Assembly (NCBI GenBank): GCA_964476705.1
Contig: CAYZBM010000061.1
Location: forward strand, 1 to 12,689
Direction: 5' to 3'
Length of the DNA stretch: 12,689 bases
Source of the DNA: CAYZBM01 sp964476705
GTDB taxonomy: Bacteria; Pseudomonadota; Alphaproteobacteria; Rickettsiales; UBA6187
The notes below the pieces were generated by a model, which saw nothing but the letters and a program-made list of their open reading frames with translations, did no database searches and was not told the origin of the DNA. Made by a program: the position numbers and the translations under genes. Positions 6,603 through 12,689 of the stretch are shown here, piece by piece; within the stretch, counting starts at the first letter, position 1, and each line of letters begins with the position of its first letter.

Positions 6603-7328
6603 TTATTCTGGCTTTATCATTTCTATAAATTGCTTATCAATATCTTCATCTTTTTGAATAGTGAATATTTCTTTGGGATTTTTATCGACGGCAACTTTGC
6701 CATTTTTTAAAATAACTAATCTAGTACAGATTGCGCTTACTTCTTCCATGATATGAGTTGAGATTATGATAGCTTTATCTTTAGCTATTTTTTTAATTAG
6801 ATTTCTAACTTCTCTTTTTTGGACTGGATCAAGTCCATCTGTAGGTTCATCTAAAATTAAAATATCCGGATCATGTAATATTGCTTGAGCAAGTCCAACT
6901 CTTCTTTTAAATCCTTTGGATAAAGTATCAATAGCTTGGTCTAAAACCGATTCTAATTGGAGGCTTTGTATTACAAATTCTATACGTTCAGCTTTTTTAT
7001 CACCTTTTAAGCCACGAGCAGTAGCTATAAAATTTAAGAAAGCTTTTGGCGAAAGATCGGTATATAATGGGGAGCCTTCTGGTAAATAGCCAATATGCTT
7101 TTTATAATCTATATTTTGTGGAGAAACTTCTTTATTCATAATTGTTATTATTCCATCAGTTGGAATAATAAAGCCAGTTATCATACGTAAAGTAGTGGTT
7201 TTTCCGGCTCCATTAACCCCAACTAATCCCAAAACATCACCTTTGTTGATTTTTAGATCAATATTGTTAATGATGGTCTTGCTGCCGAATTTTTTGGTCA
7301 AATTCTTAATTTTAATGTAGCTATTCAC
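6603..7328 (-). CDS. GldA-like ABC transporter ATP-binding protein
   Basis: This cytoplasmic ATPase should power the GldF-like permease encoded downstream. All motifs are intact: Walker A GVNGAGKTT (37-45, K43), Q-loop region YLPEGSPLY (81-89) in the form usual for GldA-type ATPases, signature LSKGF (136-140), Walker B ILILDE (156-161) with catalytic E161, D-loop GLDP, and switch histidine H192 in STH. The 241-residue length is normal for a single nucleotide-binding domain. The start is GTG at 7328, supported by a very strong AAGGGGG ribosome site 8 nt upstream. The gene is first in the leftward run and lies divergent to the U32 gene. It is separated from its permease by an unusual repeat-filled gap. 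Confidence 0.92.
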   Translation of the reverse strand: MNSYIKIKNLTKKFGSKTIINNIDLKINKGDVLGLVGVNGAGKTTTLRMITGFIIPTDGIITIMNKEVSPQNIDYKKHIGYLPEGSPLYTDLSPKAFLNFIATARGLKGDKKAERIEFVIQSLQLESVLDQAIDTLSKGFKRRVGLAQAILHDPDILILDEPTDGLDPVQKREVRNLIKKIAKDKAIIISTHIMEEVSAICTRLVILKNGKVAVDKNPKEIFTIQKDEDIDKQFIEMIKPE

Positions 7329-7395
7329 TAGATTTGCCCCCTTGTCACTTATTTTACTTAAAAATCACTCAGTCATCCTTCTCGAATACATATCT

Positions 7396-7423
7396 AAAAT
7401 AGATTTTAAAGGACTGTTGTCAA
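7396..7423 (-). promoter_or_regulatory. Putative sigma70-type promoter for the ABC operon
   Basis: On the minus strand a perfect TTGACA (7423-7418) is followed after 16 nt by TATTTT (7401-7396), a 4-of-6 match to TATAAT. It lies about 70 nt upstream of the GTG start. The -35 is convincing, the -10 weak. Confidence 0.45.
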
Positions 7424-7440
7424 TAGAGCAATCAAGTAAA

Positions 7441-7460
7441 TTTAATTGATTTTAATTGAT
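7441..7460 (+). repeat. 10-nt perfect tandem duplication in the divergent promoter region
   Basis: TTTAATTGAT occurs twice head to tail, and the second copy supplies most of the putative -35 of the rightward promoter. It may be replication slippage in AT-rich DNA or a pair of protein-binding half-sites. Confidence 0.7.
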
Positions 7461-7484
7461 ATTGGTAAGCTATTAATGTATATA
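7456..7484 (+). promoter_or_regulatory. Putative sigma70-type promoter for the U32 gene
   Basis: TTGATA (7456-7461) and TATATA (7479-7484) are separated by the ideal 17 nt. Each hexamer is close to consensus. Transcription would start near 7491, giving a leader of about 85 nt. Confidence 0.55.
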
Positions 7485-7517
7485 AACCGATCCTTTACAA
7501 GTAATTTTGTTGTTAAG

Positions 7518-7539
7518 TAGTCCTATTTTAGTCCTATTT
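7518..7539 (+). repeat. 11-nt perfect tandem duplication in the U32 leader
   Basis: TAGTCCTATTT occurs twice without a gap, downstream of the putative promoter and 36 nt before the ATG. No riboswitch or attenuator fold is evident. Confidence 0.7.
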
Positions 7540-7575
7540 ACTTAGATAAAACAAATCAATTAGAAATTAAAATAT

Positions 7576-9222
7576 ATGCAAGATAATCATACACAAGTCA
7601 GACGTTCAGAATTGTTGATGCCAGCTGGTAATTTACAAAAGCTAAAAATGGCTATTTTATATGGTGCCGATGCTGTTTATATGGGTACTCCTGATCTTTC
7701 TTTGCGAACAAAATCAGCCTTTACGTTAGAAGAAGTAGTTGAAGGTATAGAATTTGCCCATAAATATGGCAAAAGAGCTTACCTTACTTTAAATTTATTT
7801 GCTCATAATAAAGATATAGTTAAGCTTGATGAATATATAGATACAGTAAGAAAAGTACAGCCAGATGGGCTAATTATTGCCGATCCTGGTGTATTTCAAT
7901 TTGTTAGAGAAAAAGCTCCAGAACTTGAACTACATGTTTCAACTCAAGCAAATATTTGTTCTTATTTGGCTGTAGATTTTTGGCAAAAACAAGGAGCTAC
8001 GCTATGTGTAGTAGCTCGCGAATTAAGTTATGCTGAACTAAAAGAAATAAGAGAAAAATGTCCAACAATCAAATTGGAGGCATTTGTTCATGGCGCAATG
8101 TGCATGACTTATTCTGGTAGATGTATGTTGTCAAATTACATGGTAGAGCGTGGAGCAAATCAAGGTAATTGTGCCAATAGCTGCAGATGGAGCTATAAAG
8201 TTCATATGAAGTTAAAAGATGGTACTATAAAAGAGTTAGAACTTAATGAACATACTATGGAAATGTTTGATTTCTTTCTAGAAGAGGGCTGTAGATCTGG
8301 TGAGTTGATGCCAATTGAAGAAAATGAGCGTGGGACATATATATTAAATGCGAAAGATCTATGCTTAATGCCTAAACTTGATGAATATTTAGCAATAGGT
8401 ATTGATTCATTAAAAGTTGAGGGACGAAATAAAAGTCAATATTATGTGGGCTTAGTGGCAAGAGCCTATAGAATGGCTATAGATGATTGGTATAAAGATC
8501 CAGTTAATTGGTCACCAGATTATTATATGAAAGAACTGCTAACTGTACAAAATCGTGGTTATAGCTTAGCCTTTCACGAGGGTAGATTAACTAATTTATC
8601 ACATAATTACGAAGATACTCATTCTATAGCCGAGTGGGAATTTGCAGGTCTTATAGTGGAAGTAAAAGATGATGGTTTTTATGTTGAAGTTAAAAATCGG
8701 ATGGTTGCCGGTGATGTATTGGAATTCGTTCCCCCACAAAGTAGGAAGACTGTTCTTTTGCGGATATATGAATTTGATCAAGTATATAGTAATAAAGTCA
8801 CAGCTGAAATAAATGCAGGCCAGCAGCCAATTATAAGGATATCCTTTGATTTATTTGAACATGAAGATATTGAATTTTTGAAAAAAGAATTTCCTCCTCT
8901 TAGTATTATTCGTAAAGAAAAGGCCTTAACTTTAGAAGAATTTAATAGATTACGTTTAGATAAAGAAGCTCTAAAACTTGAAGAAAATGGTGGTTCTAAA
9001 AAAGCTTATGAGTCTAAATTAATTGATTTACAACAGGCTATTATCGAGAAAAATTCAGTTACTAAGTTTAAAACACCAAGGCTTGGTGTTGAAGGTTGTT
9101 GTGGTAAAGGTTGTAATGGTTGTCTAATTTTTTGGCACGATCCTAGCTACGCTAAAGCTAGAGATTTGATGGCCTCAAAGAAACAGGGGGAAATGTTAGA
9201 TAAGAAGGTTAAAAATACATAG
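7576..9222 (+). CDS. trhP: U32-family tRNA-modification protein (TrhP/YegQ type) with a C-terminal cysteine motif
   Basis: U32 proteins of this group, though named peptidases, act in RNA hydroxylation. TrhP (YegQ) makes 5-hydroxyuridine at wobble position 34 of tRNAs, using prephenate and an iron-sulfur cluster. The N-terminal barrel starts SELLMPAGNLQKLKMAILYGADAVY (11-35). The family signature EAFVHGAMCMTYSGRCMLS (168-186) is followed by ANQGNCANSCRWSY (194-207). C176, C183 and C199, with C203 or C239, are candidate cluster ligands. At 548 residues it is longer than E. coli TrhP (about 450). The extra C-terminal part ends with GCCGKGCNGC (507-516; C508, C509, C513, C516) and FWHDP, which could hold metal. 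The ATG has no good Shine-Dalgarno sequence. It is monocistronic: promoter upstream, terminator downstream. Assignment to TrhP over another U32 subgroup is likely but not proven. Confidence 0.82.
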   Translation: MQDNHTQVRRSELLMPAGNLQKLKMAILYGADAVYMGTPDLSLRTKSAFTLEEVVEGIEFAHKYGKRAYLTLNLFAHNKDIVKLDEYIDTVRKVQPDGLIIADPGVFQFVREKAPELELHVSTQANICSYLAVDFWQKQGATLCVVARELSYAELKEIREKCPTIKLEAFVHGAMCMTYSGRCMLSNYMVERGANQGNCANSCRWSYKVHMKLKDGTIKELELNEHTMEMFDFFLEEGCRSGELMPIEENERGTYILNAKDLCLMPKLDEYLAIGIDSLKVEGRNKSQYYVGLVARAYRMAIDDWYKDPVNWSPDYYMKELLTVQNRGYSLAFHEGRLTNLSHNYEDTHSIAEWEFAGLIVEVKDDGFYVEVKNRMVAGDVLEFVPPQSRKTVLLRIYEFDQVYSNKVTAEINAGQQPIIRISFDLFEHEDIEFLKKEFPPLSIIRKEKALTLEEFNRLRLDKEALKLEENGGSKKAYESKLIDLQQAIIEKNSVTKFKTPRLGVEGCCGKGCNGCLIFWHDPSYAKARDLMASKKQGEMLDKKVKNT

Positions 9223-9236
9223 AATGTGGTTGGACT

Positions 9237-9267
9237 TAAGCAATATTCTTGCTTATTAGCTTTTTTT
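9237..9267 (+). terminator. Intrinsic terminator after the U32 gene
   Basis: TAAGCAA (9237-9243) pairs with TTGCTTA (9249-9255) around a TATTC loop. After five bases comes a run of seven T (9261-9267). The stem is short and AT-rich but well placed 15 nt past the stop codon. Confidence 0.6.
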
Positions 9268-9364
9268 ATAATATAAGTCAGGCAGTTAACATCTAATAAA
9301 CATATATTGTTGGGCCTACATACTTAATAAATTAATTATTTTTATCTGATTTTGGAGCTTTTTA

Positions 9365-11257
9365 ATGTTTAAAATTTTTTCCATATATGCTATTGCCTTC
9401 TCGCTTTTAATCGGAACAAATTCTTTTGCTGTTACTGTTAAGAGTGATGATTATAAATTTGAGAATAAAGTTAAATCGACAGATCTTGAGGTTACTGGAA
9501 AAGCTGCTGATACTGACAAAAATGCTAAAGCCACAGTAGATAAAAAAGATTTGAGTAAAAATAAGCTTGATGAAAAGTCTGTAGATCAAAAAGCAGTAAG
9601 TACAGAAAAAGTAACTAAGGAAACTAAAGAGAATAATACTGTAGATAATAATAAAGATATCAAGAAAACTGAAAAAATAACTACTAATACTAAAGATTCT
9701 AAAGTTATTTTAAAAGAAGAAGATAAAGTTACTGATGGTAAAAAAGTAGTAAAAGATGAAAAAACTGTAGTAACAAAAGAAAATAATAAAACTTTACATA
9801 GGCCGTTAAAAAATGGCGCTTATCCTGCTAAATCTGAATTAGAAAAAAATGATCTTAATAAAACTGACCTTGATGTAAATAATCATCCGGTTGTTTTGAG
9901 TGATGACGTTACAGAAATTGAAAAAGATAAGGTAACTACTATTAATATTCATCCTGGTGATGTAGCCCAAAATATTCAAAATATTATGGCTAAAACTTAT
10001 AATTATAATAAATCACTGGGTGCAGAAAGAGAAAATGTTAAAATAATAACTGAAAATCTTTCTGAAAGTGTTGCTGATTGGATGCCAGTTGCTTCAGCTA
10101 CTTATTCTCGGGGTAAAAATGAAGGAACTAGTAAAGGACCTTCAGTTGCAACTAGTTCTATTGATTCTTATAGTACTGCCAAAGGTGTTAGTGTAAGAGT
10201 TCCGGTATTTAATGGTTTTGGTTCGGTTGCAAAATATAAGCGTGAAAAAAATAATGTCGAAGCTTCAAAAAGCCGTCTGGATGCTATAGAGCAAGAAGTA
10301 TTATTAAACACCGCGACTGCTTATATGAATGTGGTGAGAGAAAGAAAGGCTTTAGATATTGCTAAAGGTAAAGAAGAGGCCTTAAATAAATACTACACTG
10401 GTACTAAAGACAGATTTGATTTAGGAGAAGTAACTCAAACTGACGTATCTCAGGCTTATACTCGTTTAACTCGTGCTATAACTGAACGGATTGAGGCTGA
10501 AGGACTATATGATACTTCTAAATATGTTTATGAAAGACTTGTTGGCGAAAAACCTTACGGTTTATTCTTAGCAGTTAAAAATCCTATAGATGGTGAGATA
10601 CAGCAAGATGCTTTAATTGAAAAAGCTTTAAATAATAATCCATCCATACAAGTTGCTAAATTTAATATTGAGGCTGCTGGCTATGATATAATGAATAAAA
10701 AATCAGCCTTATTACCAACTATTGATATAACTGCAGCAAGAACATTGCGTGATGGTAGTAATTTAGGAGTTGGCTACAAAGATATTGATGATAAAAATTA
10801 TTTCTTAAATGTTAGTCTTCCGCTTACACAAGGTGGAGCTGAATATTCAAGAATTAGAAGAGCTAAGCGGACTGAAGATAAGTTAAAATTTGATCTTGAA
10901 GAGCAAAAGAATTTGACTAAGGCTAGTTTAATTGCGGCAATCAATGATTATAACGTAGTTAAATCTTCTATTCCGGTAAATGAGGCTAGTGTAAAAACTG
11001 CTTTAATAGCGTTGCAAGGCTTAAAGCATGAAGTTGAAGTTGGAGTTAGAACGACTGTTGACTTACTTGATGCTGAGCAAGAATATTCTCAAGCGCAAAC
11101 ACTTTTACTTAGATCTAAACGTGATCTAATAGTTAATGCTTATAAAGTACTTGAGCTTAGTGGTGATTTAACTGCTAGAAAATATAATATAGGTGTACAA
11201 ATACAAAATCCTAATGATTATTATCAAGAGATAAAATATAAAGTTATTGGATATTAA
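9365..11257 (+). CDS. TolC-family outer-membrane efflux protein with a charged N-terminal extension
   Basis: This trimeric outer-membrane channel protein should connect to inner-membrane exporters (type I secretion or efflux). A Sec signal peptide is clear: MFKIF, a hydrophobic core at about 6-17, and likely cleavage after NSFA (residue 22). Residues 24-195 are unlike TolC, being dominated by Lys, Asp, Glu, Thr and Asn with no hydrophobic core. The OEP domain runs from about 198 to 610 as two internal repeats. Hallmarks are RFDLGEVTQTDVSQA (350-364) and the matching EVGVRTTVDLLDAEQE (557-572), the turn motifs of the periplasmic helical barrel. VRVPVFNGFG (277-286) and VSLPLTQGG (483-491) are the two beta-barrel entry strands. 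The ATG follows GGAG with 8 nt spacing. The adhesin-like gene downstream suggests a type I secretion role; no ABC exporter or membrane-fusion protein lies in the window. Confidence 0.88.
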   Translation: MFKIFSIYAIAFSLLIGTNSFAVTVKSDDYKFENKVKSTDLEVTGKAADTDKNAKATVDKKDLSKNKLDEKSVDQKAVSTEKVTKETKENNTVDNNKDIKKTEKITTNTKDSKVILKEEDKVTDGKKVVKDEKTVVTKENNKTLHRPLKNGAYPAKSELEKNDLNKTDLDVNNHPVVLSDDVTEIEKDKVTTINIHPGDVAQNIQNIMAKTYNYNKSLGAERENVKIITENLSESVADWMPVASATYSRGKNEGTSKGPSVATSSIDSYSTAKGVSVRVPVFNGFGSVAKYKREKNNVEASKSRLDAIEQEVLLNTATAYMNVVRERKALDIAKGKEEALNKYYTGTKDRFDLGEVTQTDVSQAYTRLTRAITERIEAEGLYDTSKYVYERLVGEKPYGLFLAVKNPIDGEIQQDALIEKALNNNPSIQVAKFNIEAAGYDIMNKKSALLPTIDITAARTLRDGSNLGVGYKDIDDKNYFLNVSLPLTQGGAEYSRIRRAKRTEDKLKFDLEEQKNLTKASLIAAINDYNVVKSSIPVNEASVKTALIALQGLKHEVEVGVRTTVDLLDAEQEYSQAQTLLLRSKRDLIVNAYKVLELSGDLTARKYNIGVQIQNPNDYYQEIKYKVIGY

Positions 11258-11299
11258 GAATATTTTAATAGTTTAATTAACTCATCCGCAATACACATC

Positions 11300-11333
11300 A
11301 AAAGGCTTTATTTGCAAAAATAAAGCCTTTTTC
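11300..11333 (+). terminator. Strong intrinsic terminator after the TolC-family gene
   Basis: AAAGGCTTTATTT (11301-11313) pairs perfectly over 13 bp with AAATAAAGCCTTT (11318-11330) around a GCAA loop, a stable GNRA-type tetraloop. One more A-T pair closes the base and a T-rich tract follows. It should largely separate TolC-family transcription from the adhesin gene. Confidence 0.9.
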
Positions 11334-11431
11334 TTATTTGGACATCCCAAATGGTTGCATTGTTATATTCCTTATTCAATTAAAGGGCTCTGTGTTTTTT
11401 TATTAAAAAAGTAGTAAATATCCTTAGAATT

Positions 11432-11440
11432 TGTTATACT
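11432..11440 (+). promoter_or_regulatory. Possible extended -10 promoter for the adhesin gene
   Basis: TG-T-TATACT fits an extended -10. The implied leader to the ATG at 11600 would be about 150 nt, which is long, and no -35 is clear, so another promoter closer to the gene is possible. Confidence 0.3.
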
Positions 11441-11599
11441 TCAGCTCTTTTGTTAAGTATTTAATTAAGCTTTTATTAAATAAGTAATTTTTAAAGTATT
11501 AAATTAATAATATAGCAACCTATGTAATTCATATTTTATTAAGATTTGCATAGTAGAATTGGTGTTTATTTTACTGATACGATAATAGGATATTTATTT

Positions 11600-12689
11600 A
11601 TGACCAAGAATACACACAAGGTTCTTAACTCTAGTAATTTAAAAAATGATCTTGTAAAAGTAAGTAATTCAAAAGCATTTCAAGCTTTAAAAGACAAGTT
11701 GTCATCCAATAATGATTTAGATAACTCACATAAAGATTCTGACAATTCGGTAAATAAAATAGCCTTATCTTTAAATTTTAAAGACGCCTTTAATAAACTA
11801 AAACATGCAGAAGGTGATTCTTTTGGTGTACATAAAAAAATATATCTAAAAATAAAACAAAGTGGTGATAATGATGGCCATTTAGTTTTTGATAAAAGCA
11901 AAGATGTTGAAAGTTTTTATTCTAATTTAGATCATAGTTATCATTTTTATGGTGAATTTAGCGATATCCACAAACTACTTGATAATGCTAAATTTGTTAT
12001 GAATGCCAATACTACTGATGCTGCGGAGTTTGATATAAATTTACATTCTGCAACTGGCAATCATACAGCGTCTAGTTCTTTATTCTTATTATATCAAGAA
12101 AAAACTGGTGAGTTTGTAGAATCTACACAAACTTTAGTAAAAAATACTAATTATAGTCAAGGATCTGCCCAATTAAATCCGCTAGATGCCGCAGATAGTT
12201 CTTTAGTACAAAGAGATCCTGCTTTAATTGCTTTTAAAGATAATTCATTTAGAGATGAACTTAAAGCTCGTTCTGAAGGCCTTAATGCAAATTCAGATTC
12301 TAATTTACCACCGGAAATAGACCTGGATCCAGTAGCTCCTGGTATTAACGATAATGTGGTAACTGCAGAGCAAAATACTTTAATTTCTGGTGGAGTAGTT
12401 TTACTGGCATCTGGAATACAAATAACGGATAGTGATGGAACTACTTTATCAAAAGTAGAAATTAACTTAAATAGCAATATAGCAGGTGATAATCTTGGTT
12501 TAACTGATAATAATATTGCCTTAGCTAATAATATAAAAGTTACAATAAGTGCTGATGGGCATAATGTTACTTTAAGTGGATTAAATGGCTTAGCTACAAT
12601 CCAGCAATATGAAGAAGTAATCAAAAAATTAGGCTTCTTTAATAATAGTGGCGATCCAAAATTAGTAGATCGAAATGTAACTTATAAAG
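11600..12689 (+). CDS. N-terminal part of a large repeat adhesin (cadherin-like/VCBS-like), open at the window end
   Basis: The frame from ATG 11600 stays open for 363 codons to the last base, so the gene continues outside the window. A TAGGAT lies about 10 nt upstream. No Sec signal peptide or membrane segment is present: the start is MTKNTHKVLN and Lys/Asn/Asp-rich. That fits type I secretion, where the signal is C-terminal. Residues 1-235 are a non-repetitive head I do not recognise. From about 248 the sequence takes the form of tandem adhesin repeats: LASGIQITDSDGTTLSKVEI (269-288) with an Asp-rich, calcium-type DSDG, then VTLSGLNG (323-330), a QQYEEVIKKLGFFN stretch (335-348) and DPKLVDRNVTY (352-362). 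Large bacterial surface proteins carry many such units. The TolC-family gene upstream is a plausible secretion partner. Full length, repeat number and C-terminal signal cannot be seen. Confidence 0.8.
   Translation, partial: MTKNTHKVLNSSNLKNDLVKVSNSKAFQALKDKLSSNNDLDNSHKDSDNSVNKIALSLNFKDAFNKLKHAEGDSFGVHKKIYLKIKQSGDNDGHLVFDKSKDVESFYSNLDHSYHFYGEFSDIHKLLDNAKFVMNANTTDAAEFDINLHSATGNHTASSSLFLLYQEKTGEFVESTQTLVKNTNYSQGSAQLNPLDAADSSLVQRDPALIAFKDNSFRDELKARSEGLNANSDSNLPPEIDLDPVAPGINDNVVTAEQNTLISGGVVLLASGIQITDSDGTTLSKVEINLNSNIAGDNLGLTDNNIALANNIKVTISADGHNVTLSGLNGLATIQQYEEVIKKLGFFNNSGDPKLVDRNVTYK

Larger units (their letters stand above)
11258..11599. other. 342-bp spacer between TolC-family and adhesin genes
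   Basis: It contains the strong terminator at 11300-11333 and an extended -10-like motif at 11432-11440. The remainder is very AT-rich. No additional coding frame, RNA gene or repeat copy of the 60-nt block was seen. A short TAGGAT ribosome-site candidate precedes the ATG at 11600. Confidence 0.6.

Noticed and set aside
12157..12624. A 155-codon open frame on the minus strand
   Set aside because: It lies wholly antisense to the adhesin frame, whose sequence matches known repeat types. The antisense protein is low in recognisable features and has no promoter or ribosome site evident.

Overview
The window is AT-rich and looks like accessory and housekeeping DNA of an intracellular alphaproteobacterium, probably Rickettsiales or a relative. 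That placement is inference. It rests on the low GC, the eukaryote-like ankyrin-repeat gene, dispersed CCCGGA-type hairpins, a TolC/giant-adhesin pair and U32/ABC proteins of alphaproteobacterial flavour. No 16S rRNA or tRNA is present to confirm it.

Left part (1-7328): every gene is on the minus strand. In transcription order they are a GldA-like ABC ATPase (GTG start at 7328), a 326-bp gap full of inverted repeats, a GldF-like permease, a GldG-family auxiliary membrane protein, a DUF4340 membrane protein, and a PLP-dependent threonine/serine dehydratase only 1 nt downstream. A 227-bp spacer and an ankyrin-repeat gene follow. The ankyrin gene reads into the 5' end of a group II intron (51 down to 1), which leaves the window; the unspliced frame stops six codons inside the intron. 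The spacers upstream of the permease and of the ankyrin gene share a 60-nt block (about 55/60 identical by eye). It carries a CCCGGA-type hairpin and ends in an extended -10 motif pointing at the start codon 35-46 nt further on.

Middle (7329-7575): a divergent promoter region with two short perfect tandem repeats. It feeds the ABC operon leftward and a U32-family (TrhP/YegQ-type) tRNA-modification protein rightward.

Right part (7576-12689): the U32 gene ends at an intrinsic terminator. Next is a TolC-family outer-membrane protein with an unusual ~170-residue charged N-terminal extension, followed by a very clear terminator with a GCAA loop. After a 342-bp spacer, a long open frame starts at 11600 and runs off the window. 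It lacks a signal peptide and reaches its first cadherin-like/VCBS-like adhesin repeat at about residue 248. TolC protein plus adhesin suggests a dedicated type I secretion pair.

The observations most worth a second look are the group II intron splitting an ankyrin gene in the sense orientation, and the repeated hairpin/extended -10 block, which may be a portable promoter element.
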